Origin: JBGPYB01 sp041493035
GTDB lineage: Bacteria > Acidobacteriota > Vicinamibacteria > Fen-336
Direction of reading: 5' to 3'
Assembly (NCBI GenBank): GCA_041493035.1
Contig: JBGPYB010000063.1
Coordinates: 1 to 25,538, forward strand
Length of the DNA: 25,538 nt
Part shown: positions 18,451 through 25,538 of the stretch, piece after piece
Layout: each line of letters starts with the position of its first letter
Numbering within the stretch: position 1 is the stretch's first letter
Made by a program: the position numbers and the translations under genes
Notes under the pieces: model-generated
The model's database searches: none
Told to the model about the DNA's origin: nothing
Seen by the model: only the letters and a program-made list of their open reading frames with translations

Positions 18451-21400
18451 CTAGAAGCTGATCCGCGCGGCGATCTGGAAGCTCCTGGGCGCGCCGCCCC
18501 CGAGGAAGGGGTTGCCGGTCCCTACATCGGCGGTAGCCGTGAGGGGGAGGAAGCCCTGGCCGCGGCCCGTGGCCGGGTCGATGTCGTTCTGGGCGAAGTC
18601 GACGTAGAAGTTGGGCAGGAGCGGGTTCGCGAAGTTGGGGTGGTTGAAGATGTTGAAGATGTCCACGCGGACCTGAAGCCTCGCGCGGCTGCCGAGCGGA
18701 GTGTTCTTCACGATCGAGAAATCCATGTTCGTGAAGTGAGGGCCGTAGAAAGCGTTGCGCGTCAGGTTTCCGAAGTGCTGCCCTCCGTTACAGCCGTAGT
18801 TGCCGTCGTAGTTGCAAGGCACCTGGAAGGCCGAGAGGTTCAGGAATTTATCGGGGCCGCCGGTCCCCGCGGAGGGATCCCCCACCTGATCGGGCCTGGC
18901 GGTGTACTCCCCGGTTCCGTTGAAGTCTCCCCAGTACTGGTTGTTCACGTTGAAGGGCTGGCCGCTACTGAAGGTAAAGATGCCGTCGAAGGACCAGCCG
19001 GAGGTCAGCCAGTTCCCCTTTCGCGGTCCGGCGTCCCACGTGAAGTACCAGGTGAAGCGGTGGCGGTTGTCGAAGTTGGACGGGCCGCTCTCGCGCTCGG
19101 GGTGGGTGCTGTCGTCGGGCTGCGCCGCGTTCTGGACGTAGTCCTGGCCGTCGCTTGCCGTGTCCACTGACTTGCTGAGCGTGTAGTTCATGGTGGACGT
19201 GAGGCCGTGCCAGTCGCGCAGCTTCAGGCTGACCTGCAAGGAGTTGTAGTGGGACTCCGCCGTCGACTCGAAGCGGTTGATGTACTCGTAGTTGGGGAAG
19301 GGGGCCGCGCCCGTTGCCGGGTTGAGCTGGTTGATGTCGACGTAGCGGAACAGGTGGCGGCCAATGGAGCCGACATAGCCGGCCTGGATGGCGGCGTGCT
19401 TGCCGATGAGTTGCTGGACGTTGGCGCTGTAATTGGCCACCCACGGCGTCTGCAAGTCCTGCTTGACGGTCCAGACGTCGGGGAAGCCGTGGAGTGTCGG
19501 CACCGAGGCGCTGAAGCCGTCGCTCGGGAAGACCGGCGCCCCGGACGTGATGGAGTCGGCCGCCGAGTAGCTGAATTCCATGTCGTTGTAGGCGACGCCG
19601 GGGCTGAAGGTGTTCCACGGGAGCTGGCCGAGGAAAAAGTCCTGCGAGAAGGCGTCGTAATAGAGGCCGCCGCCGGCCCGTACCACGGTCTTGCCGTCGC
19701 CCTTCGTGTCCCAGGCCACGCTCGCGCGCGGCGAGAAGTTGTTCCAGTCCTTCGGGTAGAGTTGAGTGACGCGGTTCACGGTCTGGGTGGCGGGGTCGAA
19801 GATGCTGAAACGGTTGTTCTTCTCACCGATCACGCCGTAGTAGTCCCAGCGCAGGCCGTAGTTCAAGGTGACGCTGCGGCTCACCTGGAAGCTGTCCTGG
19901 GCGTAGAAGCCGTGGCTGTTCTCGAAGGTGTCGGCGTTGGAGTCGCCGCGCACCGAGCGCCCGCCGTTGCTGATGCGGCCGGCGATGAAGTCGTCGAGGC
20001 TCGCGAACTTGAGCTTGCCGCGGAAGCCCTCGTCGAAGTACTGGCTCACGGTGGTACGGCGGAACTCGTAGCCGAACTTCCAGTTGTGCCGTCCGGTGTT
20101 GTAGGAGAAGTTCGTGAAGGCCTGGTAGTTCTGGTCCGTGCGGCCCCGGGGGTTCGCCCGATTGGCCCCCAGGCTCGCGAAGCCCGACACGACGATCTCG
20201 GGCAGGCCGAAGTCTCGGGGGTTCGTAACGCCCGTGTTGAGGCCCACGGAGTTGGGGTCGAAGCTGCCGTCCTCGGGTGAGAAGGTCTCCCAGAAGCGGT
20301 TGTATCCGCCGCGCACCTCCATCAGGAGCTTGGGCGAGAAGATATGGGTGTACGAGACGGAGCCCAGGTTGACGGTGGTCGGCGTGATCGTATTGAAGCC
20401 GGGCAGGTTGCTGCCTCCCACGAGCGCAAGGGGGAAGCTCTGGTCGCTGTGCCCGTAGAAGTAGCGGGCCGTCAGGAAGTCGGCGTCGCTCACGTGATGG
20501 TCGATCTTCGCGATGAGGCTGTTCACCGGGTTCTTGGAAGGGGTCGTTGACTCGTAGTTGTTGCCGTTGGCGTCGGCAGCGCGGTTGGGAGACGGCCAGA
20601 GCTTGCCGGCGGAGAGGAGTTGGCCGATCACGGGGTTGGGGGCACCGCCGTTGGCCGCGATCGAGGCATTGAGCTCATCCGCGCTGGGCACGTGGGTGAG
20701 GGTGGGCGAGCCCACGTTCTCCCGCTGCCCTTCGTAGGCCAGGAAGAAGAACGTCTTGTCCTTCGCGAGGGGGCCGCCCAGCGAAGCGCCGAACTGGTGG
20801 TTCTTGAAGGGGTTCTTCGGGTTCGCCTTGCTGTTGAAGTAGTTGCGGGCGCTCAGGGAATCGTTCCTGAAATACTCGAAGACGCTCCCGTGGAGTTCGT
20901 TGGTCCCCGACTTCGTCACCATGTTCACGATGGCGCCGGCGTTGCGCCCGTACTCGGCCTCGACCCCCGAGAGGATCGGAAACTCCTCGATGGCGTCCAC
21001 GGGCAGGATCGTGGCCGGCGCGCCGAACACCCCGCCTTCGTTGATGGCCGGGTCGTTGCGATAGCCGTCGTTCATGTCCGTCCCGTCCAGGAGGTAGTTG
21101 TTGGCGCGCCCCCGGTTGCCGTTGACGCTGAGGTACCCGAAAGAGCCGGGAGAGTCGGAGACCTGCCCCGGGTCGGACGTGGCGCCCGGGACGAGGCTCA
21201 TCAAGTGGGTGAAGTCACGACCGCTGATGGGCAGCTCGGCGGCCTGGGCCCCGTCAATGGTCCCACCTTGGGAGTTGTGGGTGGTGTCCACCAGGGGCAA
21301 GGCCGCCGTCACCTCGACGGTGTCCTTCATGTCCCCCACCGAGAGGGTCATGTTGACCCGCTGGTTCGAGGAGACGCCGACCTGGACTCCCTTGACCGTC

Positions 21401-21657
21401 TGGCTCTGGAATCCCTGGAGGGAGCCGACGACCGTGTACTCGCCCGGAGGCAGCTCGGTGATGGTGTAGTTGCCGGTCGAGTCGGCGACGGCGCTGCGGC
21501 TGAGCTTGGTCCCCACGTTCGTCGCCGCCACGGTGGCGCCCGGGACCCCGGCCCCTGAGGCGTCGGTCACGATCCCCTGGATGCCGCCGCGGAACGTCTG
21601 GGCGTGGGCTGTGACAGCGGCCAGGCAGAGCAGGGCCAAGGCGATTCGCAGCTTCAT
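18451..21657 (-). CDS. TonB-dependent receptor with N-terminal carboxypeptidase-regulatory domain (Oar-like)
   Basis: A 1068-residue protein. The Sec signal is residues 1-19 with cleavage after AHA. A carboxypeptidase-regulatory-like beta sandwich follows at about 24-110 (GIQGIVTDASGAGVPGATV to LPPGEYTVVGSLQGFQ), then a plug domain (about 115-260, with ELPISGRDFTHLMSLVPGA). A long beta-barrel region full of alternating aromatic strands runs to the end, and the last residue is Phe (AARISF), the usual outer-membrane barrel signature. It is the type expanded in Acidobacteriota and some myxobacteria, thought to take up oligosaccharides, peptides or metal chelates; the substrate is unknown. No clear TonB box was seen. 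The start is supported by GAAGGAG at 21664-21670, 6 bases before the ATG. No SusD-like partner is adjacent. Confidence 0.92.
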   Translation of the reverse strand: MKLRIALALLCLAAVTAHAQTFRGGIQGIVTDASGAGVPGATVAATNVGTKLSRSAVADSTGNYTITELPPGEYTVVGSLQGFQSQTVKGVQVGVSSNQRVNMTLSVGDMKDTVEVTAALPLVDTTHNSQGGTIDGAQAAELPISGRDFTHLMSLVPGATSDPGQVSDSPGSFGYLSVNGNRGRANNYLLDGTDMNDGYRNDPAINEGGVFGAPATILPVDAIEEFPILSGVEAEYGRNAGAIVNMVTKSGTNELHGSVFEYFRNDSLSARNYFNSKANPKNPFKNHQFGASLGGPLAKDKTFFFLAYEGQRENVGSPTLTHVPSADELNASIAANGGAPNPVIGQLLSAGKLWPSPNRAADANGNNYESTTPSKNPVNSLIAKIDHHVSDADFLTARYFYGHSDQSFPLALVGGSNLPGFNTITPTTVNLGSVSYTHIFSPKLLMEVRGGYNRFWETFSPEDGSFDPNSVGLNTGVTNPRDFGLPEIVVSGFASLGANRANPRGRTDQNYQAFTNFSYNTGRHNWKFGYEFRRTTVSQYFDEGFRGKLKFASLDDFIAGRISNGGRSVRGDSNADTFENSHGFYAQDSFQVSRSVTLNYGLRWDYYGVIGEKNNRFSIFDPATQTVNRVTQLYPKDWNNFSPRASVAWDTKGDGKTVVRAGGGLYYDAFSQDFFLGQLPWNTFSPGVAYNDMEFSYSAADSITSGAPVFPSDGFSASVPTLHGFPDVWTVKQDLQTPWVANYSANVQQLIGKHAAIQAGYVGSIGRHLFRYVDINQLNPATGAAPFPNYEYINRFESTAESHYNSLQVSLKLRDWHGLTSTMNYTLSKSVDTASDGQDYVQNAAQPDDSTHPERESGPSNFDNRHRFTWYFTWDAGPRKGNWLTSGWSFDGIFTFSSGQPFNVNNQYWGDFNGTGEYTARPDQVGDPSAGTGGPDKFLNLSAFQVPCNYDGNYGCNGGQHFGNLTRNAFYGPHFTNMDFSIVKNTPLGSRARLQVRVDIFNIFNHPNFANPLLPNFYVDFAQNDIDPATGRGQGFLPLTATADVGTGNPFLGGGAPRSFQIAARISF

Positions 21658-21676
21658 TCGGTACTCCTTCGGGGAG

Positions 21677-21716
21677 GGCGCATCGCAGTGCGCCGGCTCT
21701 TCGGGTTCAAGGAACC
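21677..21716 (-). promoter_or_regulatory. Two small hairpins in the leader of the TonB receptor gene
   Basis: GGCGCA/TGCGCC (21677-21694, 6-bp stem, 6-base loop) lies directly 5' of the ribosome site. GGTTC/GAACC (21704-21716, 5-bp stem, 3-base loop) lies further upstream. Together they could modulate translation, but they do not match a riboswitch class I know, and no cobalamin-box sequence was seen. Confidence 0.25.
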
Positions 21717-21741
21717 ACAGGGCAGGCTTGGCAACGAGGGG

Positions 21742-21771
21742 AGCCTACGCCCGCCGTCACGGAAACGTCAA
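21742..21771 (-). promoter_or_regulatory. Candidate sigma-70 promoter of the TonB receptor
   Basis: TTGACG (5 of 6) and TAGGCT (3 of 6) separated by 18 bp, with the -10 box 84 bp upstream of the start codon. The predicted leader includes the two hairpins at 21677-21716. The -10 match is weak. Confidence 0.3.
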
Positions 21772-21848
21772 GCTCTCGTCCGAGCCACCGAGCCACCGCG
21801 AAGGGGGGCGTCGACACTACGGCGCGACGCGCGGCTTTCGCGATCACC

Positions 21849-22499
21849 CTAGGCGACCTCGCGCGCAGCCAGCCCCAGGCGCCCGCGGATCTCGGCCTGG
21901 ATGTCGGCCGCGGGCTTGACACCGTCCACCGCCACGACAAGCTCCTTCTTGCGGAAGAGGTCGATGATCGGCTGGGTCTTGGCATGGTAGTCCGCCAGGC
22001 GTTCCTGGATGGCTTCCGGCTTGTCGTCCGGGCGCGCCAACAAACGGCCCTTGCACACGTCGCAGACTTCGGGCACGGCGGGACGATGGAAGATCAGGTT
22101 GTAGTCGAGGCCGCACTTGGCGCACAAACGCCGGCTCAGGATGCGCTCGATCACGACCGCGTCCGACACCTCGATCAGGATCACGGCGTCCACGTCGTAG
22201 CGCTCCAGGAAGAACAGCGCCTGCGCCTCATTCCGCGGATAGCCGTCGAGGATGAACCCGTAGTTCCAGTCGTGCTGGTCCAGCCGCTCGCGCACGATGT
22301 CGTCGACCAGCTCGTCTGGCACCAGTTGGCCGGAGGCGACGATCCGCTTGATCCGGGCGCCGAGCTTGGTGTGGCTCTGGACGTGCCAGCGAAAAATGTC
22401 GCCCACGCTGATGTGCACCAGCTCGAAGTCCTTCATCAGCAGCTTCGCCTGGGTGCCCTTGCCGCAGCCCTGGGGGCCCATCACGACGAACTTGCGCAT
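21849..22499 (-). CDS. adk: Adenylate kinase, zinc-LID form
   Basis: A 216-residue cytoplasmic enzyme catalysing ATP + AMP = 2 ADP. Visible parts: P-loop GPQGCGKGT (8-16), AMP-site stretch HISVGDIFR (29-37), GYPRNEAQ (86-93) with adenine-contacting Gln93, and a LID holding a Cys4 zinc knuckle (Cys126, Cys129, Cys146, Cys149). RPDDKPEAIQERLADY follows with the conserved catalytic Arg. Two unusual points: the P-loop has Gln and Cys where Ala-Pro-Gly-Ala is common, and the Thr of HISTGD is Val32, so AMP preference may be altered. The ATG at 22499 is fixed by AAGGAGG at 22506-22512, which overlaps the Pap stop codon. It is coupled 11 bp after the polyphosphate:AMP phosphotransferase, which makes its ADP. 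It could be a second, specialised Adk beside the housekeeping copy. Confidence 0.9.
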   Translation of the reverse strand: MRKFVVMGPQGCGKGTQAKLLMKDFELVHISVGDIFRWHVQSHTKLGARIKRIVASGQLVPDELVDDIVRERLDQHDWNYGFILDGYPRNEAQALFFLERYDVDAVILIEVSDAVVIERILSRRLCAKCGLDYNLIFHRPAVPEVCDVCKGRLLARPDDKPEAIQERLADYHAKTQPIIDLFRKKELVVAVDGVKPAADIQAEIRGRLGLAAREVA

Positions 22500-22505
22500 T
22501 GGTCG

Positions 22506-22512
22506 CCTCCTT
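22506..22512 (-). promoter_or_regulatory. Near-perfect ribosome binding site of the adenylate kinase, overlapping the Pap stop
   Basis: AAGGAGG sits 6 bases before the ATG at 22499 and shares bases with the TAA stop of the upstream gene (22511-22513). This arrangement favours reinitiation by ribosomes finishing Pap. Confidence 0.8.
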
Positions 22513-23980
22513 AGAGCGCCTTCTCCAGGCGGTCGCAGAACGTCTCGAGGATCTGGATCCGTGCGAACCGCTTGTCGTTGCCGGCCACGATCGTCCACGG
22601 GGTCCGGCGTGTGCTGGTGCGCGCCACCATATCGCCAATCGCCGCCTCGTAGGCGTTCCATTTCTCGCGGTTCCGCCAATCCTCCTCGGTGATCTTGTGC
22701 TGCTTGTACGCGGTTTCCTTCCGTTCCTCGAAGCGCCGGAGCTGCTCCTGCTGCGAGATGTGGATCCAGAACTTGAGGAGTGTCGTCCCGTGCTCGGCGA
22801 GCTGCGACTCGAAATCGTTGATTTCGAGATAGGCGCGGTGCCAATCCTGCTCCGGCGCGAAGCCCTCGACACGCTCCACCAACACGCGCCCGTACCACGA
22901 GCGATCGAAGATCGTGACGAGGCCCGCGCGCGGTATGTGACGCCAGAAGCGCCACAGGTAGTGATGCGCCCGCTCCTCGTCGGTGGGGGCCGCGATCGGG
23001 ACCACGCGATAAAGCCGCGCGTCCATGGCCTCGGTCAACCGCCTGATGCTCCCGCCCTTGCCGGCGGCATCCCAGCCCTCGAACACGATTACGCTCGAAA
23101 CCTTCTTCTCCCACGCCGCCCGGGACAGTCGGCTCAGCCGGCCCTGGAGCTTGGCCAGCTTGTTCTCGTACACCTTGTCCGAGAGCTTCTGGCGGAGATC
23201 GATCGTGTCGAGGATGCTCGTGACCTCTCCGGGGAGCGCCGGCAAGGACGGCGCCTTCGCCTGCGCGGCCTGCGCGGCGCACCGCCGCTCAACCGCCTCC
23301 AGCACCGTTCGACCGACCGTCAGCTCCCGGTAGCGGTCGTCCACGGCCTCGACGATCGTCCACGGCGCGTAGCCCGTGTCCGTTGCGCGCAACGCCTGCT
23401 CGTCCACTCGCATGAAGTCGTCGTACAGCTTGAAGTGCTTCCAGTCCAGGCGCGAGACGCGCCAGCGGCTGGCAGGATCCTTCTCCAGCTTGAGCAGCCG
23501 CTTCTTCTGCGCTTTCTTGGAGAGGTGCAGCCACACCTTGACCAGCAGGGCGCCGTCCTGCACCAGCATCTGCTCGAACGCCGCGATGCGCGCGAGCGCG
23601 CTCCCCAGCTCGGCGCGGCTGGTCTCGCCATAGACGCGACGCACGATCGGATCGGTGTACCACGAGCCGAAGAAGATGCCGACCCGGCCCTTCGCCGGCA
23701 GCGTGCGCCAGAAGCGCCAGTAGGCCGGGCGGTCGCGCTCCTCGTCGGACAGCGGGCCAAACACGTTGGTCTCCAGCCCGCGCGGGTCGAGCCACTCGTG
23801 TAGCCGGTTGACGGTCTCGCTCTTGCCCGCCCCGTCGGCGCCCGCGATCACCAGGATCAGGGGGACGTTGCTCCGGATCAGGGAGCGCTGGGCCTGCAAC
23901 AGCCCTTCGCGCAGCTTGGGCACTTCGGCGGCGTAGACGTCTTTGGGGATCGATTGTCCCAGCTCAGCGGCTTCGAACAT
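22511..23980 (-). CDS. pap: Polyphosphate:AMP phosphotransferase (PPK2 class II, two-domain)
   Basis: A 489-residue protein made of two PPK2 domains. The N-terminal copy has a P-loop GADGAGKS (47-54) but a degenerate Walker B (FFGSWYTDP, 103-111) lacking the DRSW signature. The C-terminal copy is complete: EGWDAAGKGG (301-310) and DRSWYGR (359-365). This pattern is that of class II PPK2, which transfers phosphate from polyphosphate to AMP, giving ADP; the N-terminal half is non-catalytic in known members. The ATG at 23980 is supported by GGGAGG at 23986-23991, 5 bases upstream. It is followed directly by adenylate kinase. It probably acts in the cytoplasm, salvaging AMP and making ATP from polyP during energy stress. 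Confidence 0.95.
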   Translation of the reverse strand: MFEAAELGQSIPKDVYAAEVPKLREGLLQAQRSLIRSNVPLILVIAGADGAGKSETVNRLHEWLDPRGLETNVFGPLSDEERDRPAYWRFWRTLPAKGRVGIFFGSWYTDPIVRRVYGETSRAELGSALARIAAFEQMLVQDGALLVKVWLHLSKKAQKKRLLKLEKDPASRWRVSRLDWKHFKLYDDFMRVDEQALRATDTGYAPWTIVEAVDDRYRELTVGRTVLEAVERRCAAQAAQAKAPSLPALPGEVTSILDTIDLRQKLSDKVYENKLAKLQGRLSRLSRAAWEKKVSSVIVFEGWDAAGKGGSIRRLTEAMDARLYRVVPIAAPTDEERAHHYLWRFWRHIPRAGLVTIFDRSWYGRVLVERVEGFAPEQDWHRAYLEINDFESQLAEHGTTLLKFWIHISQQEQLRRFEERKETAYKQHKITEEDWRNREKWNAYEAAIGDMVARTSTRRTPWTIVAGNDKRFARIQILETFCDRLEKAL

Positions 23981-24115
23981 CGGATCCTCCCTCGATGCCG
24001 GCTCAGCGAGAACCGGAAGCTTTTGCGCGCGGCAGACCCCAGGCCCGTAGCCATTGCGCGCCGTACCTACGCTGCCGTGCCGCCTCGGTGCCCGAAGCCT
24101 CGCGCGGACACATGC

Positions 24116-24132
24116 TTCAAGCTCCGTGCCAA
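24116..24132 (-). promoter_or_regulatory. Candidate sigma-54 (-24/-12) promoter of pap-adk
   Basis: On the minus strand TTGGCACG (a full -24 match), 4 bases, then TTGAA, one base off the TTGCW -12 element. The mismatch falls in the invariant GC, and a second stray CTGGCACG exists at 10477-10484, so chance occurrence is possible. The leader would be about 125 bases. Confidence 0.3.
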
Positions 24133-24146
24133 GCAGCTCTACCTCC

Positions 24147-25538
24147 TCACGACTCGCCGAGGACGCGGATCTCGGCGTCGGCTTGCCGCAAACGGATCGC
24201 GAGGGAACGGGCGAGCGCCACGAAGAAGTGGTGGCCCAGGCGGGGATGCTGTTCGGCGAGGAGATCGAAACGTCCGCGGGAGAGCACGAGCAGATCCGTC
24301 GGGGTCAGGGCGACGGCGTCTGCGGAACGGGCGCCCCCGTCGAGAAACGCGATATCGCCGAAGGCATCGCCGCGGCCGAAGGTGGCGACGTGGTGCTCCA
24401 GGCCTTCGCCGAACCGCAGGGCGATCCGAACCTTCCCCCGCCGCACGAGGAAGATCTCGTCGCCCACGTCCCCCTGGCGGAAGATCCGCTCGCCAGCCGC
24501 GTAGCTGCGCTCGACCGCGCACGCGGCGAGCTGCTGCAGGGTGTCTTCCTTGCGGCCCTTGAGGAAGTCGATGTCGCGCAGCCCCAGGAGGGTCTCCTCC
24601 GCAACGCGGGCTCGACCCTCCTCGTCGAGGATGAGGTCCTCGGTCCACTCGAGCGCGTCGGTGAGCTGGTCGAAGAGCCTGACGGGCCTCTCCGTCGACG
24701 CGAAACCCACCTCGTCGAAGTAGGCCCGCAGGTTCTCGCCGCTCGGCAGCGTCTTCGGCAGGCTGCTGAACACGAGGGCGCCTCCGCGCTCGCGCAACTG
24801 CGCCTCGCACTGCTCGAGCATGTGAACGGCCGTCAGGTCCACCGAGCGCACGCGGCGCATGTCGAGGATGACGAAGCGACGGGTCTTCAGGTCGGCCTCG
24901 AGCTCCGTGAAGAGCTGATCCGTGGTGCCGAAGAAGAGGCTCCCTGCCAGCTCGCAGACAAGGGTCTCGCCGCCACGCCGCATGAGGATCGCCATCTCCT
25001 CGGGAAGCCGCTTCTGCCGGGAGAAGACCTGGTTGCCGTAGGTCTTCCGGTGGATCACGGTCCCGCGCACCTGCTCGCGGATGAAGAGGAGTATCGAGAG
25101 AGCGATGCCTGTGCCCGACGCCGATACGAGCCCCACGGAGACGGCCACCGCAATCACGCTCGCGACGACACCGAAGTCGAGCAGCGTCGAGCGCTGCCGC
25201 AGCAGACGCAAGCTCCCCCAGTCGACCATTCGGTACGCCACGACCACGAGGATGCCCGCCAGGGCCCCGATCGGCGCCCACGCCACGAGGCCGCCCAGCG
25301 CCAGATAGGACACGAGCACGAGGACGCCCTCAATCACGCCCGACCGGCGAGTGCAGCCACCGCTCGCGATGTTGACGAGGGTCGCGCCCGAGGTCCCGGC
25401 GCCGGGAACGCCGCCGATGGCCGCGGAAGCGAGGTTGGCGATGCCTTGGCCGATGATCTCGCGGTTCGAGGCGTGGCGCGTCCGCGTGAGGGCGTCCACC
25501 ACCACGCAGGTCTTGAGTGTGTCGATGGACAGCAACAC
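24147..25538 (-). CDS. SulP family anion transporter with STAS and cyclic-nucleotide-binding domains (5' end off window)
   Basis: The last 463 residues of a larger protein; the window edge cuts the frame, so the start is not here. The fragment opens in the SulP core (TRTRHASNREIIGQGIANLAS, GGVPGAGTSGATLVNIASGG), with membrane helices to about residue 155. A STAS domain (about 182-290, ILDMRRVRSVDLTAVHMLEQ) follows, then a cNMP-binding domain (about 330-450) with RIFRQGDVGDEIFLVRRGKV and the phosphate-binding cassette FGDIAFLDGGARSADAVA. The cassette Arg is kept, but the usual Glu is Asp396 (FGD in place of FGE), so ligand binding needs testing. SulP proteins move sulfate, bicarbonate or dicarboxylates; the substrate is not readable. 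It ends 166 bp before pap, on the same strand. Confidence 0.9.
   Translation of the reverse strand: MLLSIDTLKTCVVVDALTRTRHASNREIIGQGIANLASAAIGGVPGAGTSGATLVNIASGGCTRRSGVIEGVLVLVSYLALGGLVAWAPIGALAGILVVVAYRMVDWGSLRLLRQRSTLLDFGVVASVIAVAVSVGLVSASGTGIALSILLFIREQVRGTVIHRKTYGNQVFSRQKRLPEEMAILMRRGGETLVCELAGSLFFGTTDQLFTELEADLKTRRFVILDMRRVRSVDLTAVHMLEQCEAQLRERGGALVFSSLPKTLPSGENLRAYFDEVGFASTERPVRLFDQLTDALEWTEDLILDEEGRARVAEETLLGLRDIDFLKGRKEDTLQQLAACAVERSYAAGERIFRQGDVGDEIFLVRRGKVRIALRFGEGLEHHVATFGRGDAFGDIAFLDGGARSADAVALTPTDLLVLSRGRFDLLAEQHPRLGHHFFVALARSLAIRLRQADAEIRVLGES

Noticed and set aside
18965..21657. Several open frames on both strands within the TonB receptor (for example 19207-20280 plus)
   Set aside because: None shows a family motif. 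The receptor frame is continuous with signal peptide, plug and terminal Phe.
21704..21716. GGTTCAAGGAACC as part of a tRNA T-arm
   Set aside because: No acceptor, D or anticodon stems can be found around it. It is only a small hairpin in the receptor leader.

Overview
The window is uniformly GC-rich and gene-dense. It looks like chromosomal DNA of a Gram-negative soil or sediment bacterium, most plausibly an Acidobacteriota member. That placement is inferred from the gene mix, not from any marker gene: a PASTA-less PknB-type Ser/Thr kinase, an Oar-like TonB receptor with an N-terminal carboxypeptidase-regulatory domain, a CRTAC1/UnbV propeller protein, a sulfatase-fold/TPR fusion and a Uma2 nuclease. 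There are no rRNAs, tRNAs, CRISPR arrays, insertion sequences or phage genes. No gap between genes exceeds about 260 bp.

Layout. Bases 1-6772 are on the minus strand: a truncated Ser/Thr kinase, a Uma2-family nuclease, and a three-gene overlapping operon. In transcription order the operon encodes a cytochrome b/pentahaem cytochrome c fusion, a membrane-anchored seven-bladed FG-GAP/UnbV propeller, and a TPR lipoprotein. A 22-bp palindrome (6896-6917) separates this operon from a divergent RCK-gated potassium channel (7025-8020). Next come the 3' remnant of a PIN-toxin gene, an intact PIN toxin/antitoxin pair on the minus strand, and an APC amino-acid permease. Divergent from the permease is a plus-strand efflux operon: TolC-type channel, lipoprotein adaptor, RND pump, then a sulfatase-fold/TPR protein 3 bp after the pump. 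It ends at a strong hairpin, facing a minus-strand block: TonB-dependent receptor, adenylate kinase, class II polyphosphate:AMP phosphotransferase, and a SulP transporter fused to STAS and cyclic-nucleotide-binding domains that runs off the right edge.

How the genes work together. Pap and Adk form a compact polyphosphate-to-ATP module: polyP + AMP gives ADP, then 2 ADP gives ATP + AMP. The TolC/adaptor/RND genes give a complete tripartite efflux pump. The cytochrome/propeller/TPR operon has the parts of a membrane-to-periplasm electron-transfer complex with a calcium-binding scaffold. Its substrate cannot be read from sequence, and it is the best candidate here for an undescribed system. Most large antisense reading frames are by-products of the strong GC bias at third codon positions.
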